Assembly: GCA_002689985.1 (NCBI GenBank)
Contig: NZDC01000002.1
Coordinates: forward strand, 1-6,946
Source of the DNA: Candidatus Pacearchaeota archaeon
GTDB lineage: Archaea; Nanobdellota; Nanobdellia; Pacearchaeales; GW2011-AR1
Direction of reading: 5' to 3'
Length of the DNA stretch: 6,946 nucleotides
In this document: in pieces, positions 1 to 5,570 of the stretch
How positions within the stretch are numbered: position 1 is the stretch's first letter
How the letters are laid out: each line of letters begins with the position of its first letter
The notes under the pieces: generated by a model
The model's input: the letters and a program-made list of their open reading frames with translations, nothing else
What the model was told of the DNA's origin: nothing
Databases searched by the model: none
Position numbers and translations under genes: made by a program

Positions 1-1317
1 ACCATTTTGAACTAAATTATAAATCTCATTTTCATTTTCTAAAAGTAATGCATGAAGTTGTTTTTCATCTTTGAATCTTCCTTCACAAACCTCTACAATT
101 GTTTTTTCTAAATCATAACCTTGACCATTTAAACTTAATGCTGCAGCTGATAATTTTAATGCTGTTTTATCTTTTTTTAGGAGGTTTAGAAATTTGTCTT
201 TTGAATCTATTTTGTTGTTTATATCTTTTACATCTATATCATAAAGGTCTTCTAATAGTTTATCTCTTCCGAATAAAGACTTGCATTTATATTTTCTCAT
301 ATACCAGTTAATAACACTTCTAAAAGATATATTATCGCTAGTTTTAACTCTTTCAAAATCTTTGGGTATTAATTCTTCAGGTCTTTTACCAGTAATAACT
401 ATTAATTTATCAGTAACCTTTTTTCTATAATCCTTATCATTATATCTTTCTTTGTTGTTTTTAAGACCATATTCTCTAAACCATCTTACTACTGTTGTTT
501 TCCCTAAACCTTTTTTTTCTGCAATTTGTGGCAAAAATAATCCTTCTTGAAAATATAATCTTTCTAATTCTTCTTTAGTAAGTTTTGAAATTCCTTCAGG
601 CAAATTTACTTCTGAAGCAGTTCTTCTTCTGAGATTATTGTTTTCTAACCAATCTCTAATTGCTCCTATACTTACTTTATATTTTTCTGCAAGAAAAGGC
701 ATAGTATTTCTTTTAACTACATACTCATTATATAATTCATTTTTTCCAGGTTTTACAAATCCTCTTGGTAAATGGGATTCTGAATTTGTTTTAATTGGGA
801 TATTATATTCTCTTAATAATCTATTCACTGTAGGAGTACTTACTCCTAATTTCTTAGCAATTTCTGACATTCCTTTATGTTCATTAAGATACCAACCCTC
901 CATTTCCTTTTTACTAGGTTTAGAGAATTCTCTTCTTGGTAAATGAGATTCTGAATTATCTCTTCTTTTAATTCCATACTCTCCCATCCATCTACTTATT
1001 GTAGGAGCACTAATTCCTAATTCTTTTCCTATCTCAATAGTATTTCTTCTTTCTTCATTATACCATCTATTTAGTTCTTCTTTTGTAGGTTTTACAAATC
1101 CTTTTTGGAATCTAGTTTCTAATATACCTCTTGTTTTAATTTTCAACTTCTTCATCCAACGACATATTGTACTATTACTTGTACCTATATATTTTGCAAT
1201 TTGAGTAGTATATTTTCTATTTACTTCATACTCTCTTTTCAAATAATTTTCAATTGGTTCTCCAATCTTTTTCTCAATCTCTAGAATTTTTTCTGTCTTT
1301 TTCATCTTTTTCTCCAT
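1..1317 (-). CDS. Multi-helix-turn-helix repeat protein, 3' end cut by window edge
   Basis: This reading frame is open from an ATG at 1317 to base 1 with no stop (439 residues visible); an in-frame TAG sits directly before the ATG, so the start is 1317 or the next ATG at 1305. The protein is a tandem array of five helix-turn-helix units at about residues 38-62, 91-117, 148-174, 205-230 and 262-286, spaced about 56 residues apart. Typical cores are IGKELGISAPTISRW and IAKKLGVSTPTVNRL, and units 2 to 4 are joined by linkers such as NSESHLPR and GFVKP. The period is also visible in the DNA (168-171 bp). Residues 290-439 are charged and not recognised. The units resemble the DNA-recognition helices found beside homing endonucleases and recombinases, but no nuclease motif is visible; a catalytic domain could lie beyond the edge. 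It starts 13 bp after the glycosylase stop and is probably co-transcribed with it. A DNA-binding role is inferred; the target is unknown. Confidence 0.85.
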   Translation of the reverse strand, partial: MEKKMKKTEKILEIEKKIGEPIENYLKREYEVNRKYTTQIAKYIGTSNSTICRWMKKLKIKTRGILETRFQKGFVKPTKEELNRWYNEERRNTIEIGKELGISAPTISRWMGEYGIKRRDNSESHLPRREFSKPSKKEMEGWYLNEHKGMSEIAKKLGVSTPTVNRLLREYNIPIKTNSESHLPRGFVKPGKNELYNEYVVKRNTMPFLAEKYKVSIGAIRDWLENNNLRRRTASEVNLPEGISKLTKEELERLYFQEGLFLPQIAEKKGLGKTTVVRWFREYGLKNNKERYNDKDYRKKVTDKLIVITGKRPEELIPKDFERVKTSDNISFRSVINWYMRKYKCKSLFGRDKLLEDLYDIDVKDINNKIDSKDKFLNLLKKDKTALKLSAAALSLNGQGYDLEKTIVEVCEGRFKDEKQLHALLLENENEIYNLVQNG

Positions 1318-1330
1318 CTAAGAAAAAAAT

Positions 1331-1786
1331 TTATTTGATTAAAAAATAACCAAGACAATTGTCATTAGTTCCAGATATTCTTTTAATCTTAGATTTATCT
1401 ATAGAATTTCCATGAATTTCTAATTCATCTCCTAAAAGTATTCCATCTAAATCTTCTCCTATATTAAGTATATTTGATATTTTTCCTGGACCTTTTATTT
1501 TCTTTTTATCATATGCAATTTCTCTTATTTCAACACATGAGGGATGACCTGCTTTATCTGTTGCAATATTTAAAAGATTACAACCTCTATAAGGCATTAG
1601 AAAAATTGTTCCTGCAGAATACTTCATTCCTTCTCTTGGTTTAGTCTCTTTACCTCCTTCATATGCTCCAACTTGGGTAATTTTGCCTCCAATACTCCCT
1701 TTATGGGTATTTCTAACTAAGAGTCTTCCAAGTAACTCTTTAGCTACTTCATCTGCTTTCCTTCTAAAAAATCTTTGATAATCCAT
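1331..1786 (-). CDS. Compact 3-methyladenine (alkyladenine) DNA glycosylase, AAG/MPG family, catalytic Glu replaced
   Basis: AAG/MPG-family enzymes flip out alkylated or deaminated purines and cut the N-glycosidic bond, starting base-excision repair. At 151 residues this is shorter than usual family members (roughly 180-200). Family landmarks are visible in order: FFRRKADEVAKELLGRLLV (residues 6-24), the strand GKITQVGAYEGG (34-45), GTIFLMPYRG (59-68), LLNIAT (71-76), an Arg in the CVEIR strand (R88) and KGPGKISNIL (98-107). The segment equal to the family TEAY motif, which holds the catalytic Glu (Glu125 of human AAG), reads VGAY, so the Glu is Gly40. The family Ala-His segment after it also seems to be deleted. 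R88 and the GPGK loop are kept. The protein may be catalytically altered or inactive, or may use Glu43, two residues past the tyrosine-side motif. The ATG at 1786 lies about 22 nt from a TATA box, suggesting a leaderless mRNA. A run of seven T on the coding strand follows the stop. Confidence 0.88.
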   Translation of the reverse strand: MDYQRFFRRKADEVAKELLGRLLVRNTHKGSIGGKITQVGAYEGGKETKPREGMKYSAGTIFLMPYRGCNLLNIATDKAGHPSCVEIREIAYDKKKIKGPGKISNILNIGEDLDGILLGDELEIHGNSIDKSKIKRISGTNDNCLGYFLIK

Positions 1787-1807
1787 AGAATAATAGTACC
1801 TTTAATA

Positions 1808-1816
1808 TTTATAAAT
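1808..1816 (-). promoter_or_regulatory. TATA box for the AAG-family gene
   Basis: On the minus strand the sequence reads ATTTATAAA, ending 22 nt before the ATG at 1786. This is the spacing expected for an archaeal leaderless transcript starting at or next to the ATG. It partly overlaps the left arm of the inverted repeat at 1813-1861, so a protein bound to the repeat would compete with TBP. Seen directly: the motif and the spacing. Inferred: promoter function. Confidence 0.6.
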
Positions 1817-1861
1817 CTTTCTATCTGTTACCATTATAGAGTTATGATGGTAGAAAGATTT
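1813..1861. repeat. Interrupted inverted repeat between divergent genes, candidate operator
   Basis: The left arm AAATCTTTCTA (1813-1823) and the right arm TAGAAAGATTT (1851-1861) are perfect 11-bp complements. Pairing can continue inward: ACCAT (1830-1834) pairs with ATGGT (1847-1851) if six bases (1824-1829) bulge out, leaving a 12-nt loop (1835-1846). The left arm overlaps the TATA box of the minus-strand glycosylase gene, and the right arm lies about 20 bp upstream of the TATA box of the plus-strand nucleotidyltransferase gene. This suits an operator controlling both genes, possibly bound by the multi-HTH protein of the glycosylase operon; that link is a guess. Confidence 0.5.
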
Positions 1862-1881
1862 TTAAATGAAAAATTATAGAT

Positions 1882-1890
1882 AAATTTATA
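1882..1890 (+). promoter_or_regulatory. TATA box for the nucleotidyltransferase-like gene
   Basis: AAATTTATA is centred about 25 nt before the ATG at 1912. With no ribosome-binding site before the ATG, this fits a leaderless archaeal transcript and supports 1912 as the start. The surroundings are all AT-rich, so the motif alone is weak; the spacing is the main support. Confidence 0.5.
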
Positions 1891-1911
1891 GTAAATTAAG
1901 AAAAAATTAAA

Positions 1912-2667
1912 ATGAAACTAACACTATGTTGTAATCAAAAAATAAAATTAGATACAAAACAAAAATTAGGATTAAAAAATCTTCTTTTATTAGAACAAAA
2001 ACTTAAACATCCAGAATATCCTGATATGAAAAAGGGTATAAACGGATTAAATACTGCACATAGAATCTTAAAAAAATATGATTCTCCAGGAGTTTTAATA
2101 GGAGGATTAGCAGAAGGCGTTTGGAATCAAAGAAGAAAAAGACATGAATTATACAAACACAAAGATGTAGATGTTTTAGTTTTAGATAAAAATTTTAAGT
2201 TATCAAGAAAATTTGAAGGAGGAATTGATTGGTGGCTTCCAAAAGAAGAAAAAATAACAATTAGATCAGATGGGGGTAATAAAGAAAATGTTAGTTATCA
2301 ATGGTGGACAAATGGAAATGGAGTTATATTATCTTTTGGTGTAAAAAAAGATTATCAACTTTCCCCAGGATTATATATTCCTAGTTCTGAATGGGTACTT
2401 AGTATGCGAGAGGCTGAAGCAGATGCAGGAGTAGATTATTCACGACTTGATGTGCAAATTGATAATGAAGTTTTTGATCAGTTTAGAAATCATCTAAAAA
2501 AACGTATAAAAACAAGATTACCTGGATTTATTAAAGATAGATTTAAAGGGCATATATTATCTCCTTATTATGAGAAAGATAATAAAAATGATGCTGTTAA
2601 TTTAATTAAATTTGATTTAAATACAGTTATTGCTATTAATAAACTTGAGGGAATTTATGGAAAATAA
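1912..2667 (+). CDS. Nucleotidyltransferase-fold protein (pol-beta / MNT-like)
   Basis: The 251-residue protein has the hallmark of the polymerase-beta-type nucleotidyltransferase fold: a Gly-Gly turn on a hydrophobic strand (VLIGGLAEGVW, residues 61-71) and, about 20 residues on, an acidic pair on a strand (HKDVDVLVLD, D85 and D87), which would bind Mg-NTP. The pattern is closest to the small antibiotic-adenylyltransferase, MNT and AbiEii-like branch, whose members move a nucleotide onto drugs, tRNA or proteins. The substrate cannot be told from sequence. The third acidic residue is not clear, and residues 105-145 are unusually rich in Trp, Gly and Asn. The C-terminal third is basic with a predicted helical end. 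The gene has its own TATA box and its end overlaps the next gene by 11 bp, so the two form an operon. A two-gene toxin-antitoxin-like unit is one possible reading; a housekeeping enzyme is another. Confidence 0.65.
   Translation: MKLTLCCNQKIKLDTKQKLGLKNLLLLEQKLKHPEYPDMKKGINGLNTAHRILKKYDSPGVLIGGLAEGVWNQRRKRHELYKHKDVDVLVLDKNFKLSRKFEGGIDWWLPKEEKITIRSDGGNKENVSYQWWTNGNGVILSFGVKKDYQLSPGLYIPSSEWVLSMREAEADAGVDYSRLDVQIDNEVFDQFRNHLKKRIKTRLPGFIKDRFKGHILSPYYEKDNKNDAVNLIKFDLNTVIAINKLEGIYGK
2647..2651 (+). promoter_or_regulatory. Ribosome-binding site choosing the start at 2657
   Basis: GAGGG lies 5 nt before the ATG at 2657, inside the end of the nucleotidyltransferase gene. No similar site precedes the longer in-frame ATG at 2630, so this site decides the start. 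Confidence 0.5.
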
Positions 2668-3142
2668 AATGGAAGGAAAATTATTAATATTTGAGGAAAT
2701 TATGAATAAAGTTAAAAAATCTAAAAAGAAAGGATTAATATTACTTGGAGAAGAAAATTATGTTACATCTAATAAAATTGAATATGGTTTAGTATTTCAT
2801 TATAAAGAAGAAATTGAGAACCCATTAATAGTAAGAGATTTAACCTCATTAGTAATACCTGTTATTGAAAAACAAGATAAGAAAAATAATCCCTTATATA
2901 TTTATGAAAATTATCTGGAAAATAAAGATTTTGATAAGATTGCTATCTATGAAAAAGAAAAAGATGTTTTAAATATCTATAATATTCTTAGAGATAAACT
3001 AGGAACAGAAGTTCATAATATTACTTCAACTGTTAAAGAACAAGATTTTTTTGATCTTGGAATGTCTCAAGGAATGGATTTTAAAAAGGAAATTATTGAA
3101 AAGAAGAAAATTATTGATAAAGAGATTAATAAACTTCTCTAA
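2657..3142 (+). CDS. Unrecognised 161-residue protein, partner of the nucleotidyltransferase
   Basis: I do not recognise this family. An in-frame ATG exists at 2630, but the ATG at 2657 is preferred: GAGGG at 2647-2651 lies 5 nt upstream, and it shortens the overlap with the preceding gene to 11 bp. The protein begins with a lysine-rich helix, then has strands such as KGLILLGEENY and KIEYGLVFHY, a mixed alpha/beta middle, and a strongly charged helical tail (KKEIIEKKKIIDKEINKLL). There is no signal peptide, membrane segment or cysteine cluster. The tight overlap implies translation coupled with the nucleotidyltransferase and suggests that the two act together. Its last 17 bp overlap, tail to tail, the 3' end of the PIN-domain gene on the other strand. 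Confidence 0.72.
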   Translation: MENKMEGKLLIFEEIMNKVKKSKKKGLILLGEENYVTSNKIEYGLVFHYKEEIENPLIVRDLTSLVIPVIEKQDKKNNPLYIYENYLENKDFDKIAIYEKEKDVLNIYNILRDKLGTEVHNITSTVKEQDFFDLGMSQGMDFKKEIIEKKKIIDKEINKLL

Positions 3143-3974
3143 ATTCAGGACAATGTAGAAAACTTCCAATAAGTTTATATTTTGATTTAATAAGATTAAC
3201 TGCTTGTTTTAAATGCCGATCTTCTGAAAGAATGTTTGCATTATGTCTTTTTCTTGCTTCAGATAATGCAACTGCTAGAACTTCTGTATCTGCTTCAACT
3301 TCTTTATCTTTAAGATCATAATGTTGATCTAATTCTCTTAGGATAAATTGCTCTTTTGAAATATTTTTTTTAATACAATCTCTTTCTTTTCTTAAATATT
3401 TACCAAGTATTTTTAGATATTCCTTTCTATAAGGCTTAAATTCAATTCTTGACATCTTTTTTGCTTTTTTTGGATCAAGAAGTAATTCTTTTAAAACAAA
3501 ATAAGATTTATATTTTGGGGTTTCTTTTAAAACATTCTCAGATATTTCTTTATATCTGGGCGTCCCATTTACATAGCGTATTACTTTTTTTTTCTCAAGT
3601 TCTTTAAGCTGCTTCATAACTCCACTATCCTCTTTTAATTCTTCTAATACCATACTCGGAATACGGATCTCTCCTTTAAAATCTCTCATCTTTTTCACTA
3701 ATTTACTTTTATATTTTATTGCTCCATCTGCATCAACCACAAAGATACTATCTTTTTGTTTATTAGCACCATTAACTATATATTCTAAATCTATTAGATC
3801 TCTTTGCCCCATCATTAAACCTATTCCTCCAATAATAAAGACTAATCCTAAAATAGAACTAACAGCACTTACTCTATCTGATACAACATTTCCAGTCATT
3901 CCAGATTGAGAACTAATTAAAATAAATATTCCGATTAAAAATAAGAATATTCCTAAACCTCTTTTGAATTTCAT
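3126..3974 (-). CDS. Membrane-anchored PIN-domain ribonuclease
   Basis: The 282-residue protein has two hydrophobic segments (about residues 8-21 and 38-55) separated by a short loop with the motif TGNVV, then a soluble PIN-like nuclease domain. PIN enzymes are Mg-dependent ribonucleases with three or four acidic residues in the active site. The candidates here are D81 (VVDADGAIKY), E111/E112 (VLEELKED), D229 (VEADTEVLAVALSEA) and D252 (ILSEDRHLKQAV), all in the expected order and setting. A lysine-rich insert of roughly 60 residues (about 150-210) separates the second and third acidic sites and makes the domain longer than VapC-type toxins, which are about 130 residues and soluble. The two membrane segments would hold the nuclease at the inner face of the membrane. 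No antitoxin gene adjoins it. The gene ends inside the 3' end of the convergent gene and has a weak TATA-like box 26 nt upstream. Confidence 0.82.
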   Translation of the reverse strand: MKFKRGLGIFLFLIGIFILISSQSGMTGNVVSDRVSAVSSILGLVFIIGGIGLMMGQRDLIDLEYIVNGANKQKDSIFVVDADGAIKYKSKLVKKMRDFKGEIRIPSMVLEELKEDSGVMKQLKELEKKKVIRYVNGTPRYKEISENVLKETPKYKSYFVLKELLLDPKKAKKMSRIEFKPYRKEYLKILGKYLRKERDCIKKNISKEQFILRELDQHYDLKDKEVEADTEVLAVALSEARKRHNANILSEDRHLKQAVNLIKSKYKLIGSFLHCPEFREVY

Positions 3975-3995
3975 ATTAAATAGAAGAATTAATAG

Positions 3996-4004
3996 TTTTT
4001 AATT
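3996..4004 (-). promoter_or_regulatory. Possible TATA box for the PIN-domain gene
   Basis: The minus strand reads AATTAAAAA, centred about 26 nt before the ATG at 3974, with no ribosome-binding site next to the ATG. The region is almost pure A and T, so support is weak. It would give the PIN gene its own transcript, separate from the replicon-like genes upstream. Confidence 0.3.
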
Positions 4005-4040
4005 ATTTTTATTATCTTTATTTGAATCATCTCCTTTTAA

Positions 4041-4184
4041 TTAATTATATCTCTTCTTCCCATCTTGTTCTTTCTCTCTTTTCTTATCACATTCTACGCA
4101 AGAAAAACTTTTACAACCAGGACAATAAAATAATTTATCTCCTTCAAGAAATTCTTTCTTACAATGAACACATCTAGTTGTCAT
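4041..4184 (-). CDS. 47-residue zinc-ribbon / double zinc-knuckle protein
   Basis: This short protein has six cysteines as three CxxC pairs (CVHC, CPGC, CVEC) within its first 32 residues, spaced like a small treble-clef or B-box-like domain that would bind one or two zinc ions. The last 15 residues are highly charged and basic. The start at 4184 is well supported: a perfect GGAGGTG ribosome site lies 8 nt upstream, and only one base separates the ATG from the TGA of the gene before it. Such small zinc proteins are common accessory genes in archaeal viruses and plasmids, where they bind nucleic acid or protein partners; the exact role here is unknown. It is the last gene of the rep-containing minus-strand cluster. 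Confidence 0.75.
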   Translation of the reverse strand: MTTRCVHCKKEFLEGDKLFYCPGCKSFSCVECDKKREKEQDGKKRYN

Positions 4185-4185
4185 T

Positions 4186-4413
4186 TCATTTACACCTCCT
4201 TTCACTTATCTTAATATTTTCATTCAAATCAATTCCAGGTTTACAAACATAATAACAAAAACCTCTTTGATAAAAGGCATATGCCAATTTCACAGGCAAA
4301 TTATAAACTTCTCCCTCTTCATAAAACTCCTCACCTAAATGAACATCCTGCAACATTTTACAATCTACAAAATTTCCTCCATCATAAATTTTCAATTTGA
4401 TAAACCTCATCAT
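4186..4413 (-). CDS. Small unknown protein, phage/plasmid-like, downstream of rep
   Basis: The frame is open further upstream to 4530, but that part lies inside rep in another frame, so the start is placed at the ATG pair at 4413/4410, giving 74-75 residues and about a 30-bp overlap with the end of rep. No good ribosome site precedes it, so the exact start is uncertain; an ATG at 4356 would give 56 residues. The core GEEFYEEGEVYNLPVKLA followed by AYAFYQRGFCYYV has the look of short beta-rich domains in phage proteins, where a glycine turn, a hydrophobic strand and then a helix precede a final glycine. That likeness is a weak impression. The gene is sandwiched between rep and the zinc-ribbon gene and is presumably co-transcribed. 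Confidence 0.55.
   Translation of the reverse strand: MMRFIKLKIYDGGNFVDCKMLQDVHLGEEFYEEGEVYNLPVKLAYAFYQRGFCYYVCKPGIDLNENIKISERRCK
4193..4199 (-). promoter_or_regulatory. Perfect Shine-Dalgarno site for the zinc-ribbon gene
   Basis: The minus strand reads GGAGGTG, a full match to the archaeal anti-Shine-Dalgarno sequence, 8 nt before the ATG at 4184. It lies within the last codons of the preceding gene and is the strongest ribosome site in the window, marking an internal gene of a polycistronic message. Confidence 0.8.
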
Positions 4414-5455
4414 AATTATTAAAAATAGCAATAGGATTGACCCCATCTGGAGGTTTTGGCTCATTTGCAAGAATTCCATTATCATATCTCCAAGAAAAGT
4501 CTTTAGATTTACAATTTTGACATTGTTCAATATCAGTTGTATACTGTTCTTTAGAACTTAACGCGCCTTCGGCGCGAGTCCTGTTACGAATATATCTATT
4601 TTTCAATAACTTAATTTCTTTTCTAGAGAAACCACAACTAAAAGTTTTTCTCTCTCCTCTAAAATTCTTAATATATTCTTTAGTACTCATTACATCTGAA
4701 AAATTCCAATTAGTACAATTTTTCTTATGCCCAAAATGTCCTGCATGTCTTTTAGCAAAATAATTAATCAAACCAGACTTCTTCTTAATCCCTATCTTAG
4801 TGTATTTTAAGCCATACTTCAATCCTAGTGCATTTAATTCTTTAAGGTCTTCATAACCCCCAGGTCTTCTAGCAAAATGGAAATGAAGATAAAAAACACC
4901 ATCTTCATTTGTAATATCATAAGACAAATCCCTAACACCAATTCCTTTTATTTTTCTTCCAAATTTCTTTTCTCTTGCTTTAAGAAAATTATAAACTTGT
5001 TTTTTACATTTAGAAATCTCAACTCTAGTAAATTGATTTTTACGAGCAAAACCAAAAACTTCATGAACCCATCTAGAACCTCTTTTTGTTTTCCATACAT
5101 CATAAGCATTAAAAAAAACTTCAAAATACTTTTTAGCAACCATATACCTTTTTTTAAAACAATCTTCATCTTTACAAAAAGGAGAATTACAGGTCACCAA
5201 ATATCTAACAGGATTACTATTTTTATCAAGTTCAAAATGTGAGCCACAATCATTACAATATTTATATCTATAAACTTTCTCTTTACCATAACAAATTCTA
5301 TTTTCAAACTTATCTATGACATCTTGAATACTAGTAAAAATAATAATTGGCTCTAATTGTTTACCAAAATATCTATAATCAACTAGCTTATAGCCTTTCT
5401 TAACAGAAACTAAAGGAAAATTCTGAAGCTGTGTTTGAGATATTGGTTGTTTCAT
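4382..5455 (-). CDS. rep: HUH-type rolling-circle replication initiator (Rep) with zinc-binding cysteines
   Basis: HUH Rep proteins nick one strand at a double-strand origin with an active-site tyrosine and start rolling-circle replication of plasmids and viruses. This 357-residue protein shows the metal-binding HUH motif (YLHFHF, H191 and H193) after a beta strand, and 39 residues later a YxxK motif (NYFAKRHAG, catalytic Y232 and K235) in a helix, which is the standard order. Motif 1 is not clear; WVHEVFGF (129-136) is a possible degenerate form. The N-terminal region carries a cysteine cluster, C67, C70, C89, C94 and C99, a likely zinc finger, and the C-terminal region has another pair, C312 and C315. 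One YxxK tyrosine fits the single-Tyr plasmid/virus class rather than two-Tyr relaxases. A TATA box 25 nt upstream of the ATG and the lack of a ribosome site suggest a leaderless message. A GC-rich hairpin lies within codons 293-299. Confidence 0.78.
   Translation of the reverse strand: MKQPISQTQLQNFPLVSVKKGYKLVDYRYFGKQLEPIIIFTSIQDVIDKFENRICYGKEKVYRYKYCNDCGSHFELDKNSNPVRYLVTCNSPFCKDEDCFKKRYMVAKKYFEVFFNAYDVWKTKRGSRWVHEVFGFARKNQFTRVEISKCKKQVYNFLKAREKKFGRKIKGIGVRDLSYDITNEDGVFYLHFHFARRPGGYEDLKELNALGLKYGLKYTKIGIKKKSGLINYFAKRHAGHFGHKKNCTNWNFSDVMSTKEYIKNFRGERKTFSCGFSRKEIKLLKNRYIRNRTRAEGALSSKEQYTTDIEQCQNCKSKDFSWRYDNGILANEPKPPDGVNPIAIFNNYDEVYQIENL
4562..4576. repeat. GC-rich hairpin inside rep
   Basis: CGCGCC (4562-4567) and GGCGCG (4571-4576) form a perfect 6-bp stem around TTC. 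It is all G and C except the loop, in a gene that is roughly 70 percent A+T, and it uses codons rare here (CGC, GCC, GGC, GCG) for residues 294-298. It could be a small inserted palindrome, a structural signal in the mRNA, or a replication signal. It is in frame, so the protein is intact. Confidence 0.6.
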
Positions 5456-5475
5456 CCAGCGAAGAATAAAGTTCC

Positions 5476-5483
5476 ATTATAAA
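5476..5483 (-). promoter_or_regulatory. TATA box for rep
   Basis: The minus strand reads ATTATAAA in reverse, that is TTTATAAT, centred 25 nt before the rep ATG at 5455. This fits an archaeal leaderless promoter. The palindrome at 5496-5511 lies 12 bp upstream, where a regulator would contact TFB. Confidence 0.6.
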
Positions 5484-5489
5484 GTCGAG

Positions 5490-5534
5490 TTAGGATATTG
5501 TACATACAATAATTTCATAATAAGAATATCTTAA
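5490..5534. repeat. Nested inverted repeats upstream of rep, candidate operator or origin
   Basis: Two palindromes nest in the 90-bp gap between the ribbon-helix-helix gene and rep. The inner one, TATTGTACATACAATA (5496-5511), has 7-bp arms around CA. The outer one pairs TTAGGATATT (5490-5499) with AATATCTTAA (5525-5534), nine of ten bases matching. The two share bases and cannot form at once. The place, just upstream of the rep TATA box, suits an operator for copy-number control or a replication origin bound by Rep. Confidence 0.5.
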
Positions 5535-5535
5535 C

Positions 5536-5570
5536 AGCGATTTTGTCAGCTACGCTTAGACAAAATCGCT
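5536..5570. repeat. Perfect 12-bp inverted repeat at the 3' end of the ribbon-helix-helix gene
   Basis: AGCGATTTTGTC (5536-5547) and GACAAAATCGCT (5559-5570) are perfect complements around an 11-nt loop. On the minus strand the last eight codons of the ribbon-helix-helix gene and its TGA lie within the hairpin. The run of T follows the stem on the plus strand, where no gene ends, so a simple terminator is unlikely. Next to rep, a cruciform of this kind is a natural candidate for the double-strand or single-strand replication origin; a transcription or mRNA-stability hairpin is the other option. Confidence 0.65.

Noticed and set aside
99..946. Plus-strand open frames of 70 and 102 residues at 99-311 and 638-946
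   Set aside because: They lie opposite the long multi-HTH coding frame, are rich in Leu/Phe as expected from the complement of a lysine-rich gene, and have no promoter or ribosome site.
748..1095. Possible CRISPR-like or direct-repeat array with about 170-bp period
   Set aside because: The repeats are diverged and explained by the repeated HTH units in the protein; there are no short identical repeats with unique spacers.
2630..2656. Longer start for the 161-residue protein
   Set aside because: It has no ribosome site and increases the overlap with the nucleotidyltransferase gene, whereas the ATG at 2657 has GAGGG 5 nt upstream.
3975..4040. 13-codon frame with a ribosome-like site between the zinc-ribbon and PIN genes
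   Set aside because: The GGAG touches the ATG, the peptide is only Ile/Lys-rich sequence, and AT-rich DNA yields such frames by chance.
4414..4530. N-terminal extension of the small gene after rep, with a hydrophobic stretch that looks like a membrane segment
   Set aside because: It is the rep coding sequence read in another frame; the ATG pair at 4413/4410 gives a better fit to gene order.
4877..5242. A 121-residue plus-strand frame and a 73-residue minus-strand frame within rep
   Set aside because: Both are out-of-frame shadows of rep, with low-complexity Lys/Phe/Ile content and no start signals.
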